Shown: positions 11,541 through 22,791 of the stretch, piece after piece
Layout of the letters: every line of letters starts with the position of its first letter
Position numbering within the stretch: the first letter of the stretch is position 1
DNA from: Apodemus sylvaticus
Lineage: Eukaryota; Chordata; Mammalia; Rodentia; Muridae
Length of the DNA: 64,000 nucleotides
Reading direction: 5' to 3'
Assembly (NCBI RefSeq): GCF_947179515.1
Contig: NC_067473.1
Coordinates: 79,400,626 to 79,464,625 of the forward strand
The notes under the pieces: model-generated
Told to the model about the DNA's origin: nothing
The model's input: the letters and a program-made list of their open reading frames with translations, nothing else
Database searches by the model: none
Position numbers and translations under genes: made by a program

Positions 11541-11671
11541 CATCGTAAAGGTTCAAATACTTACTCCACCTAGCTTTTGCAGCTGCAATAGATACATTGC
11601 AAATTGGGCTAAGAGAGCCAGACCAGAGAGGAAAGTTACATGAAGTGACCACTCCCACTCACCACTCACCA

Positions 11672-11809
11672 CTCCTCCTCCTCCTCCTCCTTCTCCTCCT
11701 CCTTCTCCTCCTCCTCCTCCTCCTCCTCCTTCTCCTCCTCCTCCTCCTCCTCCTCCTCCTCCTCCTCCTCCTCCTCCTCCTCCTCCTCCTCCTCCTCCTC
11801 CTCCTTCCC
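11672..11809. repeat. (CCT)n trinucleotide expansion
   Basis: About 138 bp of CCT units with a few CTT interruptions near the left end (three visible), about 45 triplets in all. It reads as poly-Leu on the plus strand and poly-Glu/Gly/Arg on the minus strand. It is a homopyrimidine tract, so a triplex-forming candidate. Confidence 0.95.
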
Positions 11810-11837
11810 CTCTATCACCACCACCAGCAAAAATATT

Positions 11838-12024
11838 TATCTGTGCCCTGGAGAATAGCTTAGTAAAGTATTTGCTATGCAGTCATGGGGACCAGAGTTT
11901 GATCCCCAGATTTTTATCCCCAAGCAGTAAGGTACTGTGGCAGAAGTGTGGCATTCCAGAGAAAAGCAGAGACAGGAGGATCACTAGCCAGACAACCATG
12001 CACACGCACACACATACACACTTA
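11838..12024 (+). mobile_element. B4-type SINE with (CA)n tail
   Basis: The 5' tRNA/ID-like part reads 'gagaatagcttagtaaagta', 'tttgctatgcagtcatgg' and 'ggaccagagtttgatcccc' (compare ID/B4: gagttcggatcccc). It is followed by a B1-like part, 'agagacaggaggatcac', and an ACAC tail. The order ID-like then B1-like is that of the composite B4 family. Confidence 0.7.
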
Positions 12025-12798
12025 TCCCTTAGCTCCTGTGCTAGGGTCTGTGCTGTCAGGGAAGACAGACATCTATGATGATCCCAGTGAATATTGTTCT
12101 CATCCTTCTTGTGATGGGGAGATGGGCACAGTGACAGAGCAATGTGATAAAGTGGGGTTGAAAGATGAAGACACAGTGACAGTGGTGACATAGTATCAGG
12201 CCACAGTTGGGATCACTTGAGCACAGATTCCATGACTTTGTGACAATGGAGGTTTGAAAATCAAGATGGCCTCTGGGTGGACTGATGGGTTGGTCACAAA
12301 CATAGCAGGGATCAAGGGATAATTCCTGTCCTTAACAGGATGGTGAGCAACAGCGTCCTGCTACTTGGAGGTGGGAACATCCTATATAATACTTCTAGAA
12401 TTTTACATTTCTCATTTTTACACCGTGGTTGATCATAGTAGCTGAAAACACAAAATCTGAAGCCTGGGCTGCTATTGTGTCCAAAAGTGGAGGGGCATTG
12501 TTTTAAAGAGTAGGGGATGGAAACCGAGGAAGAAGGTCACAAGGACACTGAGGACAACCTCAAAGAACCTCCAATGGCCGGTGGCAACAATTTGAAGAAC
12601 AATTTGAATAACACAGACCATACTGCAGGATAGCTCAAGGCATAAACCAAACATCTGTGAGCACACACTGATATATGGTTGAATAAAAAAAATGCATGGA
12701 GAAGAAGGGGAAAGAATTCCAATGTCAGTTTTGAGACATTAGAGTACTAATTACTGAAGATGAGATTCCCAGATGAATGCTCAGTCAGTGGGTAAAAC
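12025..12798. other. Unassigned
   Basis: About 770 bp without a repeat I can name. A plus-strand stretch at 12520-12610 translates to an acidic, Asn-rich segment but is closed by stops and matches no family I recognise. Confidence 0.4.
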
Positions 12799-12810
12799 AA
12801 GGCGTTATCA
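12799..12810 (+). repeat. Target-site duplication, left copy
   Basis: The 12-mer 'aaggcgttatca' abuts the 5' truncation point of the L1 that starts at 12811. The partner is at 14087-14098 (11 of 12 identical). Confidence 0.7.
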
Positions 12811-13975
12811 GGCAAATGGATGGAACTAGAAAATATCATCCTGAGTGAGGTAACCCAATCACAAAACAACACACATGGTATGTACTCACTGATAAGTGGA
12901 TATTAGCTGAAAAGAAGCTCAGAATACCCACAATACAACTCACTGACCATATGGAACCCAAGAAGAAAGAAGACCACACCAAAGTGAGTATGCTACAGTC
13001 CTACTTGGAAGGGGGAAGAAAATAATCTCAGAGAGTAGGGGGAGAGAGGAATCTGGGAGGGAGAGAGGAGGGGGAGGTAAAAAGGGGACCAGTTCAGATA
13101 CGGGAGGAGATGGGGGGAGAAGTACAGAGGGTCAGGAATTTGAAAGTAGGTGTGTAGCAGTGGGGGAGGGGGAGCTGAGGGTAGCCACTAGAAAGATGCC
13201 AGGGATTCAAGAGATCCTCAGGACCCAACAAGGAGGACATTGGCTGAAATACCCAACAAAGAGAAGATAGAATCTACAGAGACCATACCCAGTGGATAGT
13301 CATCGTCCCCCGTTGACGGATGGGGTCACCCACCAACCTCAAAAATATTAATCCAGAATTCCTTCTGTCGAAAGGAAATGCAGGGATAAAGACTGGAGCA
13401 GAGACTGGAGGAAAGGCCATCCAGAGACTTCCCCACCTAGGGATCTATTCCATTTGCAGACACCAAACCCAGACACTATTGCTGATGCCAAGGAGTGCTA
13501 GTACAGCTGTCCCCTGAGAGGCTCTGCCAGAGCCGGAGCAATACAGACATGGATGTACATGGTCCAACATCGGACTGAGCATGGGAAGCCCAATGGGCAA
13601 GTTAGGGCAAGGACTGAAGGAGCTGAAGGGGTTTGCAACCTCATAGGAAGAACCACGATATCAACCTACCAGACCCCTCATCCCCAAAGCTCCAGGGACT
13701 AAACCACCAACCAAAGAGCACACATGGAGGGACCCATGGCTGCAGCTGCATATGTAGCAGAGGATGGCCTTGTTGGACATCAATGGGAGGGAAGAGTCCC
13801 TTGGTCCTATGGAGGCTTGATGTCGCAGGGTAGGGAAAGGCTAGGGTGCTAAGCAAGAGTGGGTGGGGGGGGGAGGGGGGGAGGGGGGGGAGAGGGGATT
13901 TGTGGAGGGGAAACTGGGAAGGGCGATAACATTTGGAATGTAAATAAATAAAATAACCAATAAAAATGAAAAAAA
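12811..13975 (+). mobile_element. 5'-truncated L1, ORF2 terminus and 3' UTR
   Basis: Begins at 'ggcaaatggatggaacta', the end of L1 ORF2, and runs through the murine L1 3' UTR. Landmarks are 'ggatattagctgaaaagaag', 'caccaaccaaagagcacac', 'atggagggacccatggctgc' and 'cagctgcatatgtagcagag', then a G-rich polypurine tract (13859-13900), then 'tggaatgtaaataaataaaa' and 'taaccaataaaaatg'. The 3' UTR is well preserved relative to the older L1M copies here, indicating a rodent-specific insertion. The G-rich tract is a known feature of L1 3' UTRs and can form G-quadruplexes. Confidence 0.92.
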
Positions 13976-14086
13976 TATAAGGGGGAGGGGGAGGGAGAGA
14001 GAGAAAGCCATATCCACTGGGTTTCTTTTCTTACCTTTACAAACGAACAAACAAAACAAACAAACAAACAAAAACATTTTTTAAAA
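13976..14086 (+). other. Extra sequence between L1 poly(A) and right TSD (candidate 3' transduction)
   Basis: After the L1 ends at an A-rich stretch (about 13955-13975) there are about 110 bp before the second target-site copy. They comprise a G/A-rich start, a middle 'ccatatccactgggtttc', and an A-rich terminus of AAAC units ending in 'cattttttaaaaa'. A second A-rich end inside the duplications is what a read-through L1 transcript would leave. Confidence 0.5.
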
Positions 14087-14098
14087 AGGCATTATCAC
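14087..14098 (+). repeat. Target-site duplication, right copy
   Basis: The 12-mer 'aaggcattatca' pairs with 12799-12810, differing at one position (g/a, a CpG-type change). Confidence 0.7.
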
Positions 14099-14342
14099 AG
14101 CATCTCTCTCAAAATATTTAGTTATCATGGTGCTTTTAACATATCACTGTTTTTGTTTTTTTATTATTTATCACTTGGTTACGCTCATCTTTGCTTGAAA
14201 GCTGGTGGGGCTTCATAACATATGGACACGTGTGTATAATAAAGTAAAAGTGCCACTTCACACTAGAGGAACCTGGGGACACACCCTGACCAAGTGGGCC
14301 TCACCAGTGATGAGCCCCGTTGTCATCAGGTGCTACTGACAG

Positions 14343-14418
14343 AAGAGGGAAGGAGGAGGAAGAGGAGGAGGAAGAAGAGGAGGAGGAGAAAGAGGAGGAG
14401 GAAGAGGAGGAGGAGGAC
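14343..14418. repeat. (GGA)n / (GAA)n purine tract
   Basis: About 75 bp of GGA and GAA triplets; poly-Ser on the minus strand. Confidence 0.95.
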
Positions 14419-14589
14419 TCAGAACTGCAAAGATATTTTCCCCCAAGTCCACAGCCCAGATGAATGATGGGATACCTACCAAACAAACTCAAGTGCTCCA
14501 TACCGGAACAATGGGAAGGGTGGGTTTTCTCAGATGGGAGACGTCTGAGGCGCATTAAATAAAGATAGTACGGCACTTGTCAAAACTAC

Positions 14590-14912
14590 AGATCTCCATA
14601 ACAAAACACAACAACCGTATATCCAAGAGGGGTCCCAGTGAGGTTCTAGTATTGATAGAGTAGCAGAAGCCAGGGGCTTCGTACCAAACCATCAAATCAT
14701 TGCAATGAACATTTGCAAGCAAGGAAAGGAGTACACTGTGAGATACACTGGGACACACTACAGCTTCCACGATGAGGTGTTCATTGGCTCTTTGGGAGTC
14801 GGGGTGGGTTACCAGGGTGGAGGGCAGGTAAGAGGGGAGTGGGAGATGAATGGGATTTGGGGTACATGATGAAGAATTCACAAAGAACAAATAAAAAGTT
14901 TTTAAAGCATTG
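14590..14912 (+). mobile_element. Probable old rodent L1 (Lx-type) 3' UTR
   Basis: Elements in order are 'ggggtcccagtgaggttcta', 'tgaacatttgcaagcaagg', 'cacgatgaggtgttcattgg', 'gggttaccagggtggagg', 'ggatttggggtacatgatg' and a terminal 'caaataaaaagttttt'. I recall this order from Lx-type L1 3' UTRs, but the match is by memory and the subfamily is uncertain. The antisense 111-codon frame here is incidental. Confidence 0.5.
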
Positions 14913-16488
14913 AAAACAAAATGCCTTGAGTCAATTTTTTAGTTGCAGCAAGTGAATCACATACAGGAGCTCTAAGTACTGTCTCTACAACTTCTCCTTA
15001 AATCTATCATTTTTTAATGTATAGATTAAAACACGGAAAGAAAAACACTTTTAAATATTCGCCAGTGATTGCAACGAGTCGCCAGATAGAGATAAGGGCA
15101 GTTGTGGGTAAAAGAAGATTGATTTGGGCTTCGAACTGATAAAAAACTGATAAAAATCAGATTTCTCTGAAAAAAATGAAAGGACGTTGCTGTGGTAACT
15201 GTTTTCTATTGCAGATATAGCAAAGGATGCTGGGAAATAATGGAAGGTGGGCCTCTAGGTCAGATTATAAATACTTTCTATACATTCGCTTCTTAAAAAA
15301 TGTTCACGACTTTATGTCTATAAGTATATAAAAAAGATACAAGTCAAACATTTACTAATAAGTCATTTTAACTTGTTAAGCAATTCTCTCTGTATATTAT
15401 TCTGTCATTTATTAAAAACAAAAGCAAGTGAGATGGGTGTGATTTTTTATTTTATGCAAATAACTAAATTCCAATGAAATACTTAGTGTTGCAGGGTACA
15501 AAACATCTTCATCATTTTCCAGAGTTGATCAATAATTAGATTTTATAATTGTAAATGTTAAGAATGCCATTTCACACAAATATGTAGTATAAAATGCCGT
15601 AGGTATTTTTAAGGTCATTTCAGAAAATTGTTGAGAATCCCATTCTACTCTTGAGCCAAAATTCATTGGGTGGGTTTTGTATGTGTGTGAATCTTAAACT
15701 AGCAACTCAAATAGCATAGATGTTTGACAGAGTGTATTTCATTAGTGTCTGGACTTCAGTACATCATTCCCAGGAGGCTTACTGCTGTGATCCAACATAA
15801 AGCAAGCCAAGGCTTAGGTAATTTTTAGGATCAGAAATGTTTACAGTATGGGGATTGTGGAAAATAAACATTACTGTATTTATAAAAACAAACGAACAGC
15901 CTAACACATATGGTCTAAACATATACCTATTTGATATTTACATGCTGAGGAATAAGTATAGAAAAATATTAAATATACCACTGTTTCCACAAGGGCAGAA
16001 AGCCTTGTATGCACAGTAAAACCAATGTAAGTCCTAACTTGCAACAGTCCCAGATCTGAGCCCAGGTGCTCATGCAGTTTGTTGGTGCTGTGTGGAGAGA
16101 TGGTAGCCCCAAGAGCTGCCTTGATCCTGTGTTAACTTGCTGACCGTGGCAGCTGGGAGCTAGTGTTGGGTCCTTCCCTAAGGGGATCTCAGGATTTTAA
16201 ATTGCAGACAAACAGTGCTGGCCTGCCTGGGAGAGAGGAGAGGGCTGTGTTCCAGGCCATCCTGGGCCATAGAGAGGTCACCACAGGTGCTTAAATGAAA
16301 GTCTCACATCTCTGGAGCCTCAGAATGCCTGACAGCCCTTGTCCGCATCCATACCAGGGCCTCTCAGATATGCTAATACAACTTCAGCCGTGGGGTAGAG
16401 GGTTGGCCCCTGTGTGCAATCCCTAGGCAGTTGAAATTTGCAACTGATCCTAGAATAGATGGCTCTAAAGTGTGCAAGATAACTAGCA
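14913..16488. other. Unassigned AT-rich interval
   Basis: About 1.6 kb, conspicuously AT-rich between 15260 and 15620 and almost free of recognisable repeats. No coding signal. A pyrimidine-rich 'ctgttttctattgcag' at about 15199-15214 resembles a splice acceptor but has no open exon attached. Confidence 0.45.
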
Positions 16489-16489
16489 G

Positions 16490-16549
<60 letters not shown>
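16489..16549. repeat. (TC)n microsatellite
   Basis: About 30 uninterrupted TC units. Confidence 0.95.
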
Positions 16550-16551
<2 letters not shown>

Positions 16552-18214
16552 TCACAATGAAATAATCCATTTCATTTGAATCAGTCTTCTAGAGAGCCCC
16601 TTGCATCGGTGACCGTATGCATCTGTGAAGTATGTAAAGTTCCCACAGGCTCCTGTAGGCCCTTGCTTCATGATCTTGGAATACTTCTTACACCTAGCAT
16701 ATTTTAATTTTTCAACCATTGTAAGTGCTAATTATGTCAAAGAGGAGTAAAAAAGGAAAGTGCTTATACCCACAAATCATAGCGTTCTTCATTTCTTATC
16801 TTTATTATCTTATATGGCATTCCCTTACCCAAAACTCACTCTTCGGTGCAAGCTTTTTCCAAACTTAATTTTTTGTGGGGAAAAGGAGGTATGCTCTGTT
16901 CTAATGGAACTTTTATTCTTCATGCGTCTCTAGCAGCTGTAGCCCGTGCCAGAGTAAATTGTCAGAAGTAGTTCATAAAGGTGTGTTCTCGGCAGACCTA
17001 CACGTTATTGTCTCTATTGCTCTGAGTGGGATAAAATTGCCCCTCCTCTATTGGAGTATTTATTTTCCTGGGGGGGGGTAGTGTTCCCCCCTTACTCCTG
17101 AATGTCTATAGGAGTTTCTACCCCACTTCTTGTTTTTTCGTTACCTAGTAGATGACACAGAAACATTGTAATTTATTTAAGAGCTGCTGGCACTGAGCTG
17201 CTGCCTCTGAGCTATGCTAATCCCTCCACTGGTTAAAACACACTCAATGTCAGTAGCTGATATCTCCTGAGTTGCTTTTGCTCCATCAGCCTGTCTTCAG
17301 GGTGGCTTCTCTCGGCCACATGTTCCTGTTCTGTGGAGTCTAATGGAGACCTCCCACTCTCTTTGTCTTCTCTTTCTTTCTCCTCGCTTCTTTCTCCCAA
17401 GACCTACTACCCCCCCCCCCACACACACACACACACACTATTCTAAAGCCTGCCTTCTGCCCGGTCATAAGCTCCAGCCATTTATTGACCAATCAGAAAT
17501 TGTGGGGCAAGGTAGATACCCCAAAGGCCAGTCCACGAGAACCCACTCTTCTGGATGCCAGCAGATTTGGGGGTTCAGAATTTAGCATGTGTATAAGTAG
17601 CACCAGACCAACCTCCAACACTCCAATATCTTTTAATGGAATTTCCTCTGCACTTCTTAGCAAAGACTCTCCACTCAGCTCTCAACACCCTCAGCCTGTG
17701 ATTGGAGATAAGCTTTGAAATGCTTCTAAATATTCCAGTCTGACATGTTTTCCAGTCACAGATGAGCAGCTGAGCCCCCCACCCCCACCCCTGGGTTGCC
17801 AAGTGCAGATTTTACAGACTTTAAACCGTGTGTGCACTTTGAGTCACCCATGCATCCTAACTAGTACTCTGTGCACTGCAGTCTATTTCTGTGCCCCAAT
17901 CCATCTCCAGCCTGTAGTCACATCACTGTTTTTCTTCCCAAACCTAGTAATGTGTCCATACAGGCAACTGTATCCCAGCAAAATGGGGTTTGTGGTGCTT
18001 TGTGGCAATTTCCTTCTAGATAAAACCTCCATCTTAGAGGAAATCTCATTAAGACACAGTATGTTCTAAGTGGAGCTGAAACATTCCATCTGTTAAGTTC
18101 AGAAGGTGAACAATTCAAGAGTTTCAGGAAATCCCTAAAACTGACCAAATTCATTAGGTGCCCCCTGCAAAGCATATATAAAATACAAAGATTACTGGGA
18201 GACACTCAGAAAAG
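16550..18214. other. Unassigned, with a small C-run/CA tract
   Basis: About 1.7 kb with no named repeat except a C10 run plus (CA)n at 17409-17438 and a G9 run at 17071. No convincing exon. Confidence 0.45.
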
Positions 18215-18672
18215 CACGGGTGGCACGACCACTTTGCAAAATAGCATGACCTAAAAGCACCCAAAAGTTAGAACATCCTGAATTTCAATGAGCTGGTTAA
18301 TGGAAACAAATTATGATATATCCATTTTATTGGATATTGTATAGAAAAATGGGTGAAATAATGTATACAGACACATAGATCAATATCAAAGACCTCAATA
18401 TAAATGAAAGATAAAACAATGAATGATACGTGATTCCATCTAGTGATTTAGCACGGCATTGATCGGAAGCTGGCTGGTGGCTATCTGGAGCTAGGGGGCA
18501 GTGTGGGGGCTCCTGGGGAAATGATAAAACCCTTCAGGAGAATGGTGGTCTTCTACATACAGCTTGACTATGACAGAAGTTAAATGTCTGCATATGGTCA
18601 TCAAAATATATCAGGCAGCGTACCTCACACAGGTGAATCGTATTGTATGTACCATAGATCCCAATAAAGCTA
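18215..18672 (+). mobile_element. Ancient L1 (L1M-type) 3' region
   Basis: Contains 'aatggaaacaaattatgata', 'attgtatagaaaaatgggtg', 'gatacgtgattccatctag' and 'ggctggtggctatctggagc' (L1: tggtggttgccaggggct). The terminal part is the 'cctcacacaggtgaatcgta' to 'ataaagc' type. Order and spacing follow old mammalian L1 3' ends. Confidence 0.6.
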
Positions 18673-18673
18673 G

Positions 18674-18738
18674 AAGGGAGAAAGGAAAGAAGGGAGGGAT
18701 GGAGGGAGGGATGGAGAGAGGGCGGGAAGGAAAGTAGG
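18674..18738. repeat. GGGA/GAAG purine tract
   Basis: About 65 bp of AAGG, GGGA and GGAT motifs directly after the L1 remnant. Confidence 0.85.
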
Positions 18739-18751
18739 CAAGCTGGCAAAC

Positions 18752-18858
18752 TGAATATGGTGGCGCACACATATAATCCCAGCTCTAGGAAGGCTGAGGC
18801 AGGAGGATTTCTGGGAATTCAAAGCCAGCAAGACCTTGTTTCTAAGTAAGTAAGTAAG
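18752..18858 (+). mobile_element. B1-related SINE with TAAG tail
   Basis: Contains 'atggtggcgcacacatataa', 'tcccagctctaggaaggct', 'gaggcaggaggatttctgg' and 'gaattcaaagccagcaagac', ending in TAAG repeats at 18844-18858. This is a short left-monomer-like B1 relative. Confidence 0.65.
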
Positions 18859-19505
18859 CATGTGCCAAGAATAACAAATACTTCTGAAAGCAAAGGAAAC
18901 AACTTTAAAAAATGTAAAACAATCTCACTGGGCCGCAACAAAAAGAAGAAAGAGAAACACTAGAATAGACTTTTTTTACTCGATGTTAATCACAGGTTCT
19001 TTTGTATTTCTTTGTAACACAAGTGCAGTCGGTGAAGACCAGTGTGCACTTTCGACTTCTCCATATGGCGTGAGACACCAAGAGTCAAAGACATGGCTAG
19101 CACTTGCCAAGCCCTGGCAACAGGGGACACACAAGCCTTCAAAGGGTGGTGATTACGCTCTCTGAAAACAAACTGCCATTTTCACTATGACATTTACCTT
19201 GCTTTTTTTTTTTAAAAAAAAAATGGTTATGTGGATGAATTGAGCCTGTTTCCAATGGCAACATCTCCAATTCTCAGGAACAGCAATTTTACATCAATTT
19301 GCTATTATTAGAAAACAGAATGGCAAGCAGACAGAGCAACCAACTTAGTGCCTACGATGGCTAGCGGGCTGTGGAGCAGGAGGGGGAGCGTGCCATTTGT
19401 AAGGCGACTGCTGCTTCGATGGGCGAGGTTATGTAGCAACAAGCCCTCTGATGACTTTGTAGGAATAGAGTCTTTGAGCTAAAATCAGCTTTGGAAGATA
19501 GCTGG
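18859..19505. other. Unassigned
   Basis: About 650 bp, no recognisable feature beyond a T10-A10 run at 19204-19224. Confidence 0.4.
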
Positions 19506-19509
19506 AATT

Positions 19510-19655
19510 TATTATTTCAAAGAGAAGGAAACTCAGTCCCAAGAAAGGGAAAGGTTCAGTGAAGGTCATTTGATTGGAACGGGGCAGAGCCTTGGCCAGA
19601 GCCAGGATATAGACTTACCCACCTAGCCTGAGATCTCTTACAACATAGTATTTCC
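19510..19655 (-). mobile_element. MIR
   Basis: The plus strand shows the antisense MIR pattern: 'agaaggaaactcagtccca', 'gttcagtgaaggtcatttg', 'ggcagagccttggccagagc' and 'caggatatagac' (consensus: gaggaaactgaggc, aaggtcacacagct, agccaggattcgaac). Confidence 0.65.
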
Positions 19656-19675
19656 CCCTTCCGACTATCAGTTCT

Positions 19676-19860
19676 AGTGTGTGTGTATATGTGTGTGCAT
19701 GTGTGTGTGTGTGTATGTATAGTATAAGTATACTGTATATACTCAGCAGAAATCAGGAAGTTGAGGAAGTTGAAAATGTAAGCAAACAAATCCCTATATT
19801 TTCATGCCTTACTACCTGTTACATTGTGGGTGCAGGTGTGTGTGTGTGTGTGTGTGTGTT
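19676..19860. repeat. Two (TG)n microsatellites with a TATA-rich spacer
   Basis: TG-rich tract at 19676-19718, then 'tatagtataagtatactgta', then a second (TG)n at 19836-19860. Confidence 0.85.
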
Positions 19861-20599
19861 GTAGAAATCTCTTGTGCTGAACACCAAGACTTTACTAACC
19901 TGATCTACCTACAGGGAAGCTGAGGCCACCAACTGAGGCTAGACAGGGTTCCCGTCTATCACGGAGAATAAGAAGCCATGCAGCAAGCCTGTAACTACCA
20001 AGTCAACACAGAAAGAGAAACCAAACCACAGCTAGGGACTGGATGTGGAATGAGACTCAATACAGAGAAAGTGACTAAAAGACTGAGTCCACCATGTGGT
20101 AGACTCCCAGGAATGACCCCCAGAATGCTGTAGAACTCAGTCACCGGGAACCCTGTCACACCTATCGCAGCTAGAAAGGTCAAAAAACCAAGAGTCAAGG
20201 CACTTACCCTGGAAGTCCTGAGTGTAAGATAAAAAAGCCATCCACTCAACGGAGGCGCAGGACCAAACAGGAACTGGTGGCCGGGGAGTCCATGGCACCT
20301 GTATGCCAAGACTGGAGAATGAACACTGGACCACTTCCAGGGTGGGAAGGAAACAAACTCAACCTATGCCTGTGCCTAGCCTCGGTTCAAGATAAAAAAA
20401 TCAACTAAAAGATGTTCCTGCCCAGTCTCCACCGTCTAGTTTCCAACGCCTTCATCCTGTTTGTAGGATCTAATCGACACTCACAACAGAACAGGCAGTG
20501 GGGCCTGAGACTAGAGGGATTCGCTTGCTTGAGTTTTCAGCTTCCTGACTTCTGCTGTACAGAACGCTACAGTGAGTTGAGGAAGGAGGAACAGGGAAA
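19861..20599. other. Unassigned
   Basis: About 740 bp without a recognised repeat. A 104-codon antisense frame at 19995-20309 has no recognisable domain. Confidence 0.4.
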
Positions 20600-20830
20600 G
20601 GCTGAGGAGGCAGAAGGATGGTCTTGTGAGTCTGATGACCCGAGTGGGGTCTCGGAAGCCACGTACAGCTCCAGACGCAGGGGCTCAAGCCTGTGCTCCC
20701 AGCACTGCCCCAGTGAGGGAGAACTGATGGGCCGCTCAAAAAGCACAGAAAGCTTTGAGGAACAGAACGCCCGGAGGGATGGAAGCTAGGTCCAAGAATC
20801 GCCCAACCCCACTGCAAAGGGAGGCTCAAG
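20600..20830 (+). mobile_element. Possible B4-type SINE
   Basis: A partial ID-like segment ('gatgacccgagtggggtctc', 'ggaagccacgtacag') is followed by a B1-like segment ('gctcaagcctgtgctccca', 'gcactgccccag'). The order fits B4 but divergence is high. Confidence 0.35.
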
Positions 20831-20968
20831 GGGCCAAGCCAGCCGCAGGTCAGTGGGCGGAAAGAATTGAAAGTTTTGGGCCTGTGGCCTGTGACTGGGA
20901 GATTCTGTCTTTTTCTAATGCAAAAAACCAACTGCACATACAAACAGAGATGACAGTTTCATATTGTT

Positions 20969-20998
20969 TGCAATACACACACGCACACACACACACAA
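20969..20998. repeat. (CA)n microsatellite
   Basis: About 14 CA units with one CG interruption. Confidence 0.9.
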
Positions 20999-21764
20999 TA
21001 AAAGTTAGGAGAATCAAAGTATCGCTGCTAAAATAAAGGTGAAAAAACCTTTCTCGGGTAGTTCAATGAAGCCTTCAACCGGAGGAATGCACAGTCTCTG
21101 AAGGACCTGCAGGGACACACGGTTCCATGAAGCAAAGTGATTTTGTGATATAGAGTGTGGTGGTGCTCACTGAAGAAAAGAACGCCTTCAAAGGTGACAC
21201 GTCAGCTACTAGGAAGGACTAACCTGGGGAACTGCACAGTGGTCAGCATCCCTGCCGAGTCTCTTAGACTCATAAACATACTAAGGACGTGAAAGGCCAG
21301 GGAGGGGAGAAGAGTTCTAAAATATCACTGGAAGAAATTTCCAGAGACAGGGGCATGCCTGTCATCCATTGCTGAAGCAACAGCATAGCCTTGACCTTTT
21401 GTATGCTCTCTAATCAATGAGGGGGCAGCTAATGACAAGATAATTCACAACCAGAAATTTTGAGTGGAAAAAAAAAACAGGAAAATAATTTCTTTGCAGA
21501 TGAGTCAGGGAGCCCTCCTGCACTGGGAAGAGCCTGCTAACCCTCTAGGAGTGGGTGTGGGGGAGGAGGACGCAGATTTCTTTTGACCAGAAGAGGCACA
21601 TGGAAGGTAAATCTGGGGGACAGAGCCTTTGAAGTCCTAGCCAAGGGGGCCCACCCAAGGGCAGTGCGATCTGGCTGCAGCCGAGACCCTAGGAATGGAA
21701 GCCGCTGTCTTTAGGCAGCAGCAGCACCAACACCGGGTCCTGTGAGCTGGGGTGTGTCTGTCTG
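20999..21764. other. Unassigned
   Basis: About 770 bp with no recognisable feature. Confidence 0.4.
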
Positions 21765-22200
21765 TTAAGGCGTCTATCACAAGGAACTCCAAACTGTGGA
21801 ATTTAAAACAAGAAGTTTGCTTCACAGATGTGGAAGCTAGAAGGCCCAAATCAGAGTCAGAGGAGGGCCTGTCCCCTCCAGAGCCACTGTGAGGAATTTT
21901 TCCTAACCTCTTTCAAATGCCTGCCAGCTGCCCACAAACCCAGCATCTGCTCACTTGTAGCTAAATGACTCTCTGCCTCCATTTTCTCGTGGCCTTTCAC
22001 TCCTGGCGATCTTTTCTACTTACAAATTTCTGTTTTCTTAGGAATATCACTCATCGGAAATAGTATCCTATCCAGGATAACTTCCTTTTTAACTTAATTA
22101 CATCTGCAAAGATTTTGTTTCCAAATAATGTCACGTTCTAAGGTACTGGGCTCTAGAACTTTCACCTATCTTTGGGGAAAGAGAATCAAACCCACAGCAC
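21765..22200 (-). mobile_element. Ancient MaLR/MLT-type LTR
   Basis: On the plus strand: 'tttaaaacaagaagtttgct', 'agatgtggaagctagaaggc', 'tctgcctccattttctcgtg', 'taattacatctgcaaagat', 'tttgtttccaaataatgtca', 'cgttctaaggtactgggc' and 'ctatctttggggaaaga'. This is the antisense pattern of a mammal-wide ERVL-MaLR LTR (consensus tract: aattacatctgcaaagaccc, tatttccaaataaggtcaca). It is shared with other mammals, so it predates rodents. Confidence 0.65.
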
Positions 22201-22359
22201 AGGGAGAATGAGGACACCCAGGAGAAGCGCCATCTGTAATGAGTGGGGGAGTAAAAGGTCGCCATGGTGACCACTGTAATCCCTTCATCTCCCTTCCTTC
22301 CTCCTGCCCTCAGCTTGAAGCCAAGACAGCAAGGGGAGCAAGTTGTGGAGGGAGGGACC

Positions 22360-22665
22360 AGGTGACTAGCCACACAGCAGACAGAGACAGACAGCTAGCA
22401 GGCTGTGGATGGAATGTCAGGCCAACGAGATACATTTTAAGAGAAGAAGGAGAAAGAAGAAGAAGAGGAAAAAGAGGAAGAAGAAGAGGAAGAGGAAGAG
22501 GAAAAAGGAGGAGAAGAAGGAGGAGGAGGAGGAGAAGAAGAAGGAGAAGAAGAAGGGAAGAAAGTAGCTGATACCTTAGTACTCTGGACTTCACATGCAT
22601 ACAATTGTGAAAGCACACACCTGTATAAATGTATACACACACATAAACACAGGCATACATAAAGA
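22360..22665 (+). mobile_element. Probable B4-type SINE split by GAA/GGA expansion
   Basis: Left part 'gctagcaggctgtggatgg' and 'caggccaacgagatacattt', then a purine array at 22441-22563, then 'gctgataccttagtactctg' and 'acttcacatgcatacaattg' with a CA-rich end. The flanks around the array match the B4 tail pattern loosely. Confidence 0.45.
22441..22563. repeat. (GAA)n / (GGA)n purine array
   Basis: About 120 bp, virtually pure purine. It encodes Arg/Lys/Glu frames on one strand and Ser/Leu/Phe on the other, all spurious. Confidence 0.95.
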
Positions 22666-22791
22666 ATAGAATAATGAAGTCATGTGTGTACCTGTCACCC
22701 AGCTTCAGTGATTAAAAATTCATGGCCCATCATCTTTTTATTTATAAGCACAATGACCTAAATCCCTCCCAATCACATGCAAAAGTCAGAT

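Noticed and set aside
11597..11863. 88-codon frame with a long poly-Leu stretch
   Set aside because: Direct translation of the CCT microsatellite; no codon variation beyond the repeat.
12480..12760. Acidic, Asn-rich coding-like stretch considered as a processed pseudogene
   Set aside because: I could not identify a parent gene, and no poly(A) tail or flanking duplication was seen.
15199..15214. Splice-acceptor-like pyrimidine tract ending in cag
   Set aside because: No downstream open exon or donor could be paired with it.
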